Shown: positions 37,207-49,665 of the stretch, piece by piece | Layout: every line of letters starts with the position of its first letter | Numbering within the stretch: position 1 is the first letter of the stretch | Assembly: GCA_037013685.1 (NCBI GenBank) | Contig: CM072884.1 | Span: 2,604,001-2,668,000 of the forward strand | From: Acridotheres tristis | Taxonomy: Eukaryota > Chordata > Aves > Passeriformes > Sturnidae | Direction: 5' to 3' | DNA: 64,000 nt | Made by a program: the position numbers and the translations under genes | Notes under the pieces: generated by a model | What the model saw: only the letters and a program-made list of their open reading frames with translations | Told to the model about the DNA's origin: nothing | Databases searched by the model: none

Positions 37207-40200
37207 AAGCTAAATAGTTTATTTTGCTCTAAGAGTCAGCATCGAGGTCGTTCTTGAGATTTCATTCCTTCCTAGACTTCACTGGGGAAAAATTACCTTG
37301 GGAGTTTAATGGAAAGGCAAATGAGATGAACTGATGAGAAGTTGTTTTTTTTTTTCGTACTCAGCCTCTGGTAACCAACTTTTCAGTTTTCATTCTGAAG
37401 GTACACTCTGATCTCTCCTTCTGTTTGTAGTATGAAGCCTACTGGGATGTCTTCATGCTTGTTTGGTTTGAGGGGGTTTGTTTTTCCAGTTTTTATTGAT
37501 TTATTTATTCACTATTAGCTGCAGTTATCCTTAACCCAACTGTCAGAAACATAAGAACAAGATGCAGCAGCTGTGACTTGAGTTCTTGTGGTGGTTTTAG
37601 ATAAGTGTGGTCTGAAGCTCACAGATACAACCACTCAGAGCTAAATCTGAGTTACAACTCAGGAATGAGAGCAATAATTGGCTCTTTTAAACCAGACATT
37701 GAATATGGTTTATAATAATGATGTGACAGGACACACAGTAATCAACCCTGCAATTGTTTATCACATTCTTGGGGTGTCTTTACTTCCTCAAATGATGAAA
37801 TGCTGGCTGTGCACTGAAGCCCATGTGGAAATCGTGTGTGTTAGTCCTGAAGGCCCTTGCAGATCCCTCCTGTCCTGCAAGGATCCCAGAGAGGGAGCCA
37901 AACTCATTTCTTGAGTCCTGGGCCAGAGGACACTCGGACCACTGGAGTTTCTCACACTTCTCCATGTATGACTTCTTGTTTATCCTTTTATTGCCAATAT
38001 GTTGGCCCAAGTTATGCTCCAATGTGTGAGGAGCATTATTATCCATGTTCTCTGGCATTATAGACTCCTCTGACAGCAAATCTACTCCTCCTCCCCAATA
38101 CATACTTGGTTTTTTTTGTTTTTTTTAATGCCAGCTTGCAGATTAGAAGGAGCAATAATTCCCCCTTGGAGAGGGAAAACAGTATCCCACTTGTCCAGCC
38201 ATGTTATCGTCTGCTGAGTTATTTAATGCTCCACACATTTATTTTATGCCATTAATCACTGAATCTGGATGACACACAGATTTTTAAGGTAGGGAAAACA
38301 TCCTGCCAGAATCAAACCATAGGGGTTTTTTTTTAGAAAGTTTTTTTTTTTTTGCCTGTGTCTGCATCCTGAGAAGGGAGACAGGGAAGTTCACTGCAGT
38401 ATTTCAAATACTCTGATCTTTAGAATGCAAAAATCACAACAGACATCGTATTCAGCACCAGATAAAATCTGAGTGAGAAGTCAAATTTAGGAACCAGGTC
38501 CTGTTCCAAGCCCTTCTGGAGACAGCTCCTGGATACCTGAGGAGCTGCTTCCCTCTACAGGAGCATGCCTGACCATGACAGCTGTGCAATCACAGAAAGG
38601 TTGGAGGAATGATTTTTTTTTTCAATTACTTCAATAGAAGAATACGTGTTATACTCAAGTTATATTGCTCTTTTACAATTCTCTTCTTTATTTGGCTGTC
38701 CTAGAGTAAATCTGTGTAAAAATCTGTGGTACTCCTTTGAGAAACCTGTTTGTAGTTTTCAAAACTTGTCTCCTCAAAGAAAATTTGCTCAGCTCCTCAT
38801 GCTCTCTTCCTTGCCTGTAGGTGGAATTAAATTCCAAGAGAAATGTATTAGAAAAAGAATATCAAGTGCTCTTAGGAAAGAATAGCGTCTTCAGTTTAAA
38901 AATGGGGATAATCTTGATGTCATTGGGAGCTGAAAAAAGCTCTTTTGCCTGTAAACTTCACAGTGCTTTGCTCTACAGTGAGGAGGCCAATGAAAAAGTT
39001 GGATGTATAAAATAACTTTGGATTAAATGATGGATGGGTAACTCTTGCTAAACTGAAATTTCACAAGTTCATGAATAGCAGAGTACTCGTTTGAGTAAGG
39101 CAAATTCTAGCAGGCTAAATGATGTGAAGTGTGGACTAATATTTGACATTCTGATACTGGATGAGCCACAATGTCTTTATTTATCCCAGAGTTGTGATCC
39201 ACATGAGATTTTGGGGCTGCAAGAAGAATTTTATTTCCATGATCTTAAATCCAAAATCAGTATGTGTAAAGAAAGAGTTGCTGAAGTCTAACTCAGAATT
39301 TGTGTATTAAAATAGGTAAGAAAAGACTTTTCAACTATATAAAGAAATAAGAGGAGATACTTTTAAGCTCCAGTGTCAGTATGGGTGTTGCTTTAGATGT
39401 GATAGGGAAAAAAAATCCAAAAAACCAAAAAAAACTCTACAACATTTTGTCTTGCCTTTCCCCCACTCCCCAAATATAAAAGAGATATTTAAAATGGAGA
39501 GAAGAAAAATGATCCATGTATTTATATATATTTATAGTACTGAAGGATCAAAAAAAAAAAAACATATTGAAGTAACCATGAAACACATTGGAATAAATAG
39601 AAAATGTCTTTTGTTATAGCACAGCTGTAGATCAAACAAGATTAGTCACTCTGATAAATTCATACAGACATTTATCCTTTGTCTAGCACAGTGCATCAGC
39701 CTGATATTCACACATTTCAGTCATGAAAATGAGTAAAAAATTGGAAAAGGCATGTCTAATATGAGAATTGCAAGATTTTAATGTAAATGAACCATAAACA
39801 GATGATATAATGACAGGCACTGATGAAAAGTGGATTACAGTGCAGATTAGAGATGAACTCTGGATTAATTTGGGGATGAATCTTGTTTGGTGTTTTGACA
39901 GGAGCTATTCTGGCTGTCTATTATTTCATTTGCTTTAAAATCATGAGGGGAAAAGCCTCAGTAGGGTGAAAGATCAATGCAGAAAAAGGAATAGACAAAA
40001 ACTGTCTGTAATTATGTTTTGACTGAAAACTATAAAAGCAGTGAAATTACGCAGTACCTTCCAGCAGAAGTACTGAGACCAAACCAGAGATGTATTACTG
40101 CTAAAATAAATAAATGTCTACATCAATAGACTTGATCTTTTAATCTATAATTCCTTTTAATGAAGGACAGAGTTTTTCAAAAATATAAATAGACTGAAAA

Positions 40201-41840
40201 AAGAATTTAAACTGCATGCAACGAAAGCAATGCAGGACTATGTTTGAAACAGCAAGGATACAGGAAAATATCAAATATTCAATCCTCAAAGACACCTTTG
40301 GCCTGTGCAATCATATGGGTGGTATCCTATTAGGGGAGAAAATTGAGTATATAATTACAGACTGTGTCATAATGCAAATATTGGGCAGGAGGGGGTTGAT
40401 TCAACATTTCAAAGGGCAGCTGTAATTCAGATATTTTGCTTTTAGTTTTAATGCTGTAATGGTAGGTTTGGTTTTTAGGGTCTTTTTTTTTTTACATGCC
40501 TGTGTGTACAATTCCTATCTGCACTAAGACAGAACACCCAGCAGTGCTTTGAGAAAACACTAAATAATTCCTACAGGTTGAAAGTGTTAATTCTAGGACT
40601 ATCCATCCAAAACAGTAGAAGTGATATAAATTCCACCACTCTTTCTTCTTTTATTTAACTTTTTTTTTTCCTTTTTTCCCCAACCTGGCAAATATTAGCT
40701 TTCTAAGTCAAAAATCACCAAGCAAGTTTCCAAGCATTCCTCAATCTGTCCACACTCACCGAGTTCCAGGAAACAGAAAGGCTGATACAGCTGCTCGTAG
40801 CACTTGGAAAATGTTGAAATCTCTTTCCAAAAAAAGGAGATCTTGGACCAGAAATTTTCCACAGAAAAAAATGTTATCAGTGTTGAAATTTCGACTCCCA
40901 TTAAAGGCTAAAGTGGCAAAAAAAGTTTTTATGTCTTTAAGGAGGACATAAAAATATCCAGTTATTTATGAATTAAAAGATGCATGCTTTTGTGTAATAG
41001 ATGTTAAAGAACATCTAGACAAGAAACGCTCTGCAATGAAAGGATTAACATTAATTTCTGCCATTTATCCCAGTAGAGGTTTTTATGGTTATGGAGCCTG
41101 TTGCTGGCAGAAACTGCTGCAGAAAATTCATCTTCAGTAAATTTCAAATAGGATAAATAATCAGTAAGTGCTTGTCCCTCATTAAGCCACTAAAAATAAA
41201 TTAGAGAAAATATGAGCTTCAGAATTCATAATCTCAATGCATCTCTCACTTTTTCTCATATATATGGTAATAGGTATTATGGGGTTTGTTTTTTTTTTCA
41301 ATTCTGCTCTCAAAAAAAATCCTAGGGACACTGAAAATATTTGCAGATTACAGCCACCAGTTGTCCTATTGGATTTCCAAATTGCCACTTAACCACCCTA
41401 ATTTCACTTGGACTTTAAAAACTGCTCATAACCATCTCTGACAGTCACTCCCCAAGAGATCTCTTGCAATTATAAACAGAAGAAATCTGCACCTTTCAGT
41501 TAAAAATTTGAATTTATGTTGTTTTCTTGTTGGGAAGCCAGCAAAACAAACAAATCTCAGAAGGGAGCTCTTCATACGTGCTGGAAATAATTGAAATCAG
41601 GCTGTGGCTACTACAGAAACAGAAATGTTCTTTATTTGATGAATGACAACTTCACAAAATCATCAGCTTCTCAGTAAATCTCCGAGGGACTTAATTTTCT
41701 GCTGAAATCTGTACAACAGTAACAAACAAACAGTTTTGTGCTTCTTGCTTGGTCCCCCTGCTGTCCCCGGGGTTTGTACATCATAAAAATTAATTTAGCA
41801 ATGCCTCCTCTGTTTTGCCAAAAATTACATTTTTATTGCA
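37207..41840. other. Non-coding A+T-rich DNA
   Basis: No gene is supported. There are T runs at 38326-38353 and 40481-40493, A-rich sequence at 39408-39436, an AT-rich stretch near 39521-39537 and an octamer at 40372-40379. At 38206-38275 ATTA-type words cluster (TTATTTAATG, GCCATTAATCAC). An acceptor-like TTGCCTGTAG at 38811-38820 precedes a 65-codon open stretch, but no donor or known protein supports an exon. Confidence 0.6.
38326..38353. repeat. Interrupted T tract
   Basis: T9 then AGAAAG then T13. Simple sequence, possibly an old minus-strand poly(A) tail. No element body is recognised. Confidence 0.75.
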
Positions 41841-41859
41841 TTGTGAGCTTGGCTCACAA
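41841..41859. other. Short perfect hairpin
   Basis: TTGTGAGC and GCTCACAA are separated by TTG, giving an 8-bp stem with a 3-base loop. It sits in A+T-rich DNA with ATTAATTTAG and CTAATTAAAA words on either side. It could be a dimeric protein-binding site or chance. It is too short for a microRNA precursor. Confidence 0.5.
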
Positions 41860-43010
41860 CTCTCCTAATTAAAAAGGAGAAAAAAGAGCATTCCTAATTT
41901 TCCATTTTTAATCCCAACATAGGTCCACTAGCCCAGACCATAAGGAAACAAATGTTTCCTGTCAGAAGTGATGTTCTTAAAGATAACAAGGAAAATGCCT
42001 TGCTCTATGGAAGTTGAGCTTGATCAGTTCAAGATATATTTTCTGGGGCAATCCCTTTAATTTTCATCTTAATTTTCACCTTGCATGGTTTTAATTGATA
42101 TAAGCTGCTTTGTTGAAGCCCCCAGATATTAATTTTGCCTGTATTGAGACATTTGTTTGCCCAGGAATGGTGCATGAGAGGTCTCCCTAAATTTAATGGT
42201 TGACTTTGCCATATGCAAGAGTCAGAAATGTGCAAAACTTTATCTAGGAGCTCAGTGTAAAATAGGTTCTTGAAAGAGTTCCAATTAAAATATAATTACA
42301 CTGTCGTAATTAAGAAATAGGTTCTTGGATATGTGCAAGACTAAGCTAAATATTTTCCTTTGGTTCAAGATTTCTAACAAAAAGCAAACAGGATTAAAAG
42401 GATATCCCGAGGGGTTTTTTTGTTTGTTTGTTTTTTGGAAACTGTTAAAAAAAAAAGCTGGAATGCCATGATGTTGTATCTGTTTCCCTAATTTATCTAC
42501 AAAACTTGGAGGTCCCGAGTCCAGAAATGGATGGGAGAAAGAAGATACCGTGCTTTTAAAAGGCATTAAATGGGGAGTAATGCACACAAGCTGGGAATGT
42601 CTTAGGAAGGTGGACTTGTCACAGGAATGGGACATTTTCCACGGGACTTTTCTTTGCTAAGGAAGCTGGCTCATGGATTTCAGGTCCAGTGGTACAGTTT
42701 GCTGGCTTTTAAACTGTGTCACGACTTGAGATGTGCTGTTCTGGGATGCTAGAGCTGGAAATATCCCTCTTTAGAAAAATCCTGCAGAACTCTTGAGATA
42801 GGAGAGACAATTGCTTGAAGAGTTGTCAATGGATAAGAAATCAAAACAGGTGAGGAGAAAAAGGCACAAAAATCCCCAAAGCTTCAAGTGATGCATTCAG
42901 CTCCCATGGTGGCAAAGCTTAGAGAGAAGAGATAAGCAAACCAGAACCAGTTTTTATTTTCTCATCATGAAAATCAGTGCAGATTTCACATCCCATCAAT
43001 GCAGATTAAT
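41860..43010. other. Non-coding DNA upstream of the CR1 fragment
   Basis: No gene is supported. T/G simple sequence lies at 42415-42437, followed by an A run at 42448-42457. The minus-strand open frame at 42285-42635 crosses this simple sequence and is not credible as a gene. Confidence 0.6.
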
Positions 43011-43222
43011 TAATAGGAAGGAATTCTTTACTCTGAGGGTGTTGAGGCTCTGGGGCAGAGGTTGTGGATGTCCCATCCCTGAAATGTTAAAGATGAGATT
43101 GGACTGGGTTTGGAGCAGCCTGGGCAAGAGGAAGATGCCCCTGCCTGTGATAGTGGGGTTGGAACTAAATCTTTAATGTCCCTTCCAACCCAAATCATTT
43201 AGGATTGTATCTATTCTTGTGA
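43011..43222 (+). mobile_element. CR1 LINE fragment, 3' end
   Basis: The sequence carries the characteristic order of the CR1 3' untranslated end: GAATTCTTTACTCTGAGGGT, then GTGGATGTCCCATCCCTGAAA, paraphrased here as the GTGGATG...CCATCCCTG block, then GGAACTAAAT and CCCTTCCAACCCAAATCATT. It ends in a degenerate ATTCTTGTGA-type terminal repeat. CR1 is a non-LTR retrotransposon whose copies are nearly always 5'-truncated, and this copy keeps only about 210 bp with no reverse transcriptase. Short internal deletions, notably after TGGGGCAGAGG, mark it as old and inactive. It points to a bird or other sauropsid genome. Both boundaries are approximate. Confidence 0.88.
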
Positions 43223-43580
43223 TAGGGATGCTAATAATCTTCTATCTATCTGTTTAATTAAATTTACTACTATATCTTGCACCTTTGGCATTGCCTTCAG
43301 GTTCCCTGTATGCCTGGCACAGCTTGATGGAACTGTCTGATGGATGCTAAAAACACTGAATACTCAGCTTAAAACAAACCATACAGCAGAGGAAACTTAA
43401 CATGATTTAGTCATGGGATAAGCCTTGGCTGAAGCTCACAATGTGTTCTTAAGCCTTATAACCAGAGGAATTTTAGGTTACAGACAGAAAAGTTTATGAA
43501 TAGCATTTGCTATCAAAGGGACTTAGTAAAAACATCTTTAGTTCATCAGAAACAGAAAAAAGAAATGTGGTTAAACTTTC

Positions 43581-43599
43581 TTTTTTTTAAAAAAAAAAA
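43581..43599. repeat. T8-A11 self-complementary run
   Basis: Eight T followed by eleven A, which could fold on itself. Simple sequence. Confidence 0.8.
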
Positions 43600-45482
43600 T
43601 CAAAATTGGAAAAAAATAATCAGCTTTAGGGGAGTTTTTTCTCTGTGTCTTGCTTTTCAGTGTGTCCAAAACAGCAGGGAAACAAGAGCCACACAGTTCT
43701 GGTATATTTTGCTGCTTCCAAATTCCTCTCTTCTCCTTCCAGCTTTATTATCCTTCTTTCCTCCCACAAGTACCTTTTAGAAGTCTCTACCCTGTTCCCT
43801 TGAGCCTGGTACCTCTGGGCATGGATTTCTAGGGCTATGATGATGGAAAACCGTTTTCATCCTGTAGAAGAAGCCTGGGGAGGATGATAGCTTGCAGAAG
43901 CTGTTGCACAGGATGCTGTGCTGAGGTTTAGGCAGAAGGCAAGAACTGTCCACCCTGTGAAGGTCTGCAGCCCTTTTAGCTGAGAAAATTCATGAACACA
44001 GTCCTCCAGTCCAGCTCTTTGAAGTAGTGTTTCTTTTTTTCAAAGCTGAAGGGGATGTGGATGAATGAAATGAGTAATTCCTGAGAGAATCCCATAATAT
44101 TTTCCATGAAAGATTAGAAATGTAAACATGTTGGAAAGGGGTTTGAGGGACCAAGATTTGGAGATGTGAGTGAGATACTTTAGCCTGCTCATAAACCTGA
44201 AAAAGCAAAAGAAATAATTGCTAAATAAACTAGATGTAGGTATAACTGTTTGGCTTGGGATTTTTATTTTAGGGGTTTTTTTAGTGATTGCAGAAACTGC
44301 TGGTACTTCCTCCTTCCTCCTTCTGGAAGAGCGAGGCAGAACAGCAAACTCCTTCCATCAGGCCACAGCTCAGGCAGCAGATGGCAACTTTGGACAGCCT
44401 CCGACCAGGCTGGCTGCAATGAGAGATGAGTCCCATCCCCTTCCAAGTGAGCACAATGCTAGGCTGGGCTGGGAATTGGATCATGTCTAAACATTGTGTC
44501 TGGACTCAGGATGCAGCAGAGTTTTGCTGTACCTGATCCAAGGGCTCGGCTCGAGCCAAGCTCTAATTAGGGCTCGTACCTTGACAGAGAAATGCTCTGT
44601 GTGCTGCCAGCAGTAGCTCTGTGTTGCCTATCTTCTCTGCTGAGGTTTTAGCAAAGATAAACTGTCCCCAGGGCACGGCTGGGCTCTGGGGGCTGCTCAG
44701 AGCAGTCTGTTTTAACACCTGAAAAGTAGAGGAAAGCCAGCTCATTATCTGATGCGGTAACTTGTTTTCCTTACAGCCAGCTGGACTTAAGAGACACAGC
44801 TACGATACTCTCCTAAAAATGAAAGCCAAGTAACCTCTGAAGTAATCAGCAGCTTTTAAGTAGTTGTTTGCAAATTAGGAGCAACTTGCACTTTCCCAAC
44901 ACAGTGTGTAGAAGAAAAGAGGCAATAACTTGAAAATGGACTTCAGAACAGCAAAAGGCAAAGCCTGGGAGACAATTTTGAGGGCAGTTGTTAATAATGG
45001 GGATGACAAAAACCAGAGGAGCCTCTCTTATTGGTTTTTCTGAGTCCCTGGTTCTCAGGCTGGCTGATTGGAGTTGTGCTGCCTAATGTTACTTTCCACT
45101 CTGTAATCCCTTGCTGTGCAGAGAAGGGGAGAAAGTGTAGTGGGACTGCAGCAAAGGCAGCCCTGTTTTCTCCTCCCTGACAGTCCGTGTGCCCTTGTGA
45201 TCAGAGCTGAGGTTTATTAAATGGCTCCAGTGTCTGCATCCCGTTGTAGGCAATCCTTCTTCATCTGGCTCCTTGCTGTGGAGCTGAGCTCAGCTGCAGA
45301 AGGATCTCAGCACCTCATTCTTTTTAGAGTTCACCCTGCCAAAGCCCTGCCCCAGGAACAGAGGTGAGGTTCTCCCTGGCCAGCAGCATGGAAAGAGGCA
45401 CAGAAAGGCTGAGGCTGTGCACTACACTCAGGGAAACATCAATCTACCCTTATGTAGGTATGTGTTGTCTCCCTCTCCTTTC

Positions 45483-45498
45483 TTTTTTTTTTTTTTTT
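45483..45498. repeat. T16 homopolymer
   Basis: An uninterrupted run of 16 T inside a pyrimidine-rich stretch (about 45470-45504). Confidence 0.85.
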
Positions 45499-48400
45499 CT
45501 TCTATAAACTCCTGTTTCATAGGAAAAAAAAATCATTTTTATTCTGTGCACATGCCCATAACTGAGATTACAAGCTAAGAAGATGTGGACATCTCACATT
45601 GTTTTGTGACACGTGCCTTTGGATTTATTTGTAAAAAAGGGCAACTCCCAGCCATGCTCTACCCCAGAGCTGTGCTCCCCAACCTGCCCTGGGGAGGGGA
45701 TTCTGCCTGCCCCAGCTCCCTGTGCTGGGAAATCTCTTTGGCATTTCCCTGCTGAAGGACACAAACAAAGCTTCCTCGTCCCTACAATACCCAGAGGGAA
45801 GCAAGGGTGGGTCCTGACTCTCTGCCCATGAGGCCAAAAGAACAATCTCACATTTATTGCAAATTTATGGGTTAATATCTTGAAAGTCTGACATAGCAAA
45901 GGCTGTGCAATACTTCAGGCTGCTTTAGCATGCACATCTTGTTAACATGCCAGCCTAATTCCACTCTTTTGCTTCACAGACAAGCACCACTTTATTAGCC
46001 ACAAATCCATTATCTTCTCATTTGAAGGGCTCTGAATAGCTTATGGCAACATTCTGCTTTTGTAATACAACAAGTCTTTTCACATCGGTTAAAAATACTT
46101 TAAGAAATGAAAAATAAAAATTCAACAGTGACAGACATTCCAGTCGTGCCTTTCATCCTCCCTGTGTGAGCCAGCAGGTGCAACTTGACATTCTTTAAAC
46201 AAACCTTCCCCCTGCTTTGTGGCTGAATAAAGGCTTTGACAAATGCTTATCCTTTGATATGATGTGTACTTGACAAAATTCACAGGGAGATCTGAACTGC
46301 TGCTTTGAAGCAAATACTTATTAGAACACTGGAGCTCTAAAGTGCACTGTGATTTGGCTCGGTTGCTAGTAAGACATCAAGTAAAATGTGCCCATTATGT
46401 CAATTCAAAGCCAAATCTAAACACTGACTTCTGAGAAATCTGAAGAGAATTTGGGGCTGTGCAGCTCTCCTGCTTTATTCTTATCTAATTTGCATTTCCT
46501 TCTCTGTCTGTCAGTTTCCTCTCTGCATTTCTAGCTGAGCAGTTGGTGAATCATCTGGAATTCATTAAATATTTTCCATTACTTAATTTTGCTTTCCACT
46601 TTCAAGCCTTCTCCCCCTCTCAATGCACTTCCAGCTGAACAGGAAAAGGGGATGGAGACCTGTCTCCCTTCCACAGCTTTAGGGCTGTTCCAGATTTGTG
46701 TTTCATCTGTGCAGGTATTCAGTGTGGAATATTTGGTCTAGATTACTTGGAAAGGTGCCATGAAGAATGGACCAGAAGAGGGTCAAAAAAAGACTCAAGT
46801 TGTAGCCCAGGAAAGATTTGAAGGTGAAATGAAATTAACTCATCTCTTTCTGCACAGGAAAAAAAAAAAAGACTTCTAGAACACCTTTCATCCTTTCTCT
46901 CCATTAATTCCTTGAACATTGCTGCAAAATGTCACAGTTCATTGCAAAATCTTCTTTCTTTCTGTGCCCTAACCTTCTCTTAGCTGTCTGGGCACAATCA
47001 GGCAGCTTCAGACATGATTCCCCAGGTCTAGAAAGCACTCAAAAAATGCCTGACCTGCCTCTTCCACAGCAGATGGCAGGTAATGCCATCCTGGTAGAGG
47101 GTCTCTCTCTGATCCTAACAAGCTGTTTAATTTAGCAGAAGTATTTCAAGATGCAGCTTCAGAGAGCTTAGGAAATTCAGGTTCAAATTTGAAATTTGGT
47201 GTCATTTTTAAAATACTGATTATGAGTAACTACCAGGACAGCCTCCCTGGATGTGTCATTTACTCACTTTACCTTGACATATTTATGGCAAGTCTTGATA
47301 AGTTTTTAACAGATTTTCTGTAGTCTAATAACCTTAAGCAGAAAGCTTTTCTCACAGTTTGGGCTGAATAAACAAATACATCAAATAGCAGCAAGCAAGT
47401 AAAGAGAAAGATGCTCCAGGTTTTTGTTTCCCTTGCTGTCACAGAAAAAGTGCTTGGAATTCTTGATTTGTTGATGTGTTCAAGTGGGAAATGATGCTCG
47501 TTTCTTTTTCTGAAAACTACCATGTGAACACAGCAAATTTTATGTTTTGCTTTGAACATACAGGTTACATCCTAAATATTACACCTTTACAGCATGTACA
47601 ATCACAGATATAAATACACAGAAAAAAAAATAATCCACTTGCAAGGCTTGCTGCCCTGGGGAATGGTTTTGGAGGACATGGGCAAGGAGTCCAGAGGTTT
47701 TCCATGGCTTGATGAGGATGGGGTCATGCAGACGTGGCACTGGGCTGGCCTCAGGTGTGCTCAGGTCAGCCTGCTCAGCCTCCATTTTAGGAGTGTTATA
47801 AATACATATTATGGTATTGGCTTTTCACAAATATTAGGGTGGCTACTGTATGTGTGGTGTTGAAGCGGTTTTTAATATACAGTTTTCTTTAGGAGTAACA
47901 TAGGCTGATAAAGTGTCTTTGTAGTAAGTGAACTGCCTGCTTGGTTGGGTAACACCCAGTGAAGACACCTGCTACTGATACACCAGCTGCCAGCACTGAC
48001 AGGCTGTAGAAACTGAAGAGCACAGCCCAAATTAAGACTGATAAGAAAAATAAATTAAAACCACAGTAAAGAAACACACATGCTCTAAAAAGGCGGACTC
48101 AAGGAGTGGCCATGTAAAACAGTTCTTGGAATATGGAAAATAGTTTGTAGAAAAGTTTGAAAATGTATGATGGGTCTATGAATATGCAACAGGCTGATGA
48201 ATTTAAGGATATCTCCAAAAGGGCAGGTGTGCTCTCAGCTGAATGCCAAGCACCCAGCCATTATAACCTTTTGCTTTATTGTTTGTCTCTTATCGTCTTT
48301 TATGAAACCTTTTGAAATCCACCCAGAAAATAAACCTCCTTTTTCACAGGAGAGACTTGTAGACAGCTTTCAGGTAATCCTGCTGCAGAGAGTGCAGGGC

Positions 48401-48860
48401 TGAGGTTCACACACAGAGTTTGTTGCTGTTTTTCTCCCTGGACATCCCTAAGGGCTGAATCCCTTAGGAGCAGGGAGGGTTGGGAACACAGCAGCTGACC
48501 CAGGACAGGGCAGGTGCCATGGCATCCCCTGGACCCAGCAGGTTCCAGGTTTGTTGCCCTCCTGGCACCCACACACCCAGCTACGAGTGCTGAGCCAGGA
48601 GCACTGAGCCTGAGCCCAGCAGGACCAGAGTGCTGAGCCAGAGGCTGGGCAGGGCTTTATCCCAGCAGGACGAGCTCAGAGCCAGTCCTGGTGCTGGCAC
48701 CGGGCTGACGAGGCAGCCTTGCTGATGCTGCTGCTCTCGGATTTTGGCTCCTGGACATGAGGCCAGCACTCTGGAGATGCTGAGGCTGTGATGTCACAGC
48801 ACCTAATGGCTTGGCATCACCTCCTGCAGCCAGAGCTGCCCTGCTCATCACCACAGGGAC
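48401..48860. other. GC-rich, CpG-poor block with short internal repeats
   Basis: This is about 460 bp of markedly higher G+C. GAGTGCTGAGCCAG occurs at 48585-48598 and 48628-48641 (43 bp apart), with a related GAGCACTGAGCC between them, so part is a degenerate minisatellite. CpG is sparse, so it is not a promoter-type CpG island. Minus-strand open frames (48300-48572, 48581-48769, 48657-48854) reflect GC content and show no domain. Confidence 0.55.
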
Positions 48861-49584
48861 TCAGCAGAGGAGTTATTAATTAGTGGTGCTAACCCTGGAT
48901 GGCAGAGCCCTGCAAAATTCATATTGGTGTCAGCCCTGAAAGAGCTTCACCTCTATGAAAGAGATAGGCAATAATTAATACTACTAACAATTAATAGGCA
49001 ATGTAGCAAGTGAAAACCTGCTGCTGCATCTCTGCTTTGGCTGCACCCCTCTCTGTTTCATGTGACAGTGTAAGAGCTGTCATCCCTCTGTCAGAGGCTA
49101 AAGCAGTCTGCTTTGCCCTTTTTTACACAAACTTTTTCTCAGAGAACCTCTTCTTGCATTTGAAATAGATGCAGCTCCTGAATTCACATGAGACATGAGG
49201 CATAGCAGAGCATCCAGGGAAAAATAGTGAGCGAGGCTAAATCTAGAAGCCCTCAGAGAAATTCAGTGTCAGGTTGGAGTAAAGTAAAAAAAAAAAAGAG
49301 GAGCTATCCTTTCCATGTTTGAGTAGTTTTTTGCATATGCCAGTGAGACTTTCTCATTTTCTTCCATGGGAAATACTGGAAAAAACCAAACTGAAATATG
49401 ATTATATTCCTCAAACTCGCTATTTGTAAGTAAAATGTACTTCATCTTCTCCAATAGAAACCAAGGGAGTTGGTAAGGTGATTTCTTTTCCTGCCATTTT
49501 CCACAAGTTTCAGTCTCTTCCCACGTCTGGTAAATGTTTCTAGGAGTCTGTAAAAAGACATCTGGGAGGCTCCCAGGCTCCCAA
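48861..49584. other. Non-coding DNA
   Basis: No gene is supported. ATTAATTAGT and ATAATTAATACTACTAACAATTAATAG-type sequence, described here by its repeated AATTAAT words, lies at 48875-48886 and 48971-48999. A run of A occurs at 49287-49298. Confidence 0.6.
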
Positions 49585-49665
49585 TATTCAATTAGCATTT
49601 AGTACTACACTCTTCTCTTTGCAAATTAAGAACTCTGCAGTTACCATAGCAACCTAAACAAGATA
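49585..49665. promoter_or_regulatory. Candidate regulatory element with RFX-type X-box
   Basis: GTTACCATAGCAAC at 49640-49653 matches the full RFX dimer consensus (GTNRCC, short spacer, RGYAAC) at every constrained position. RFX factors bind such X-boxes in ciliary-gene promoters and in neural and other enhancers. About 25-50 bp upstream are CAATTAGCATTT and TTTGCAAATTAAG, homeodomain and POU-like words. No transcription start or coding exon lies nearby, so a distal element is more likely than a promoter. The match is strong, but function is inferred. Confidence 0.4.

Larger units (their letters stand above)
43223..48400. other. Non-coding DNA
   Basis: No gene is supported. The stretch holds a T8-A11 run (43581-43599), a T16 run (45483-45498), a self-complementary GGCTCGAGCC near 44548-44557, a CArG-type word CCATTTTAGG at 47782-47791 and a minus-strand octamer at 46488-46495. 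GC is raised at 45640-45830, and the overlapping open frames there on both strands have no domains. Confidence 0.6.

Noticed and set aside
38821..39015. Open stretch after an acceptor-like TGTAG, coiled-coil-like in composition
   Set aside because: It lacks an ATG, has no convincing donor and matches no recognised family. It is probably chance.
48401..48860. CpG-island promoter
   Set aside because: GC is high but CpG is sparse, and no first-exon signal or transcription-start context is present.
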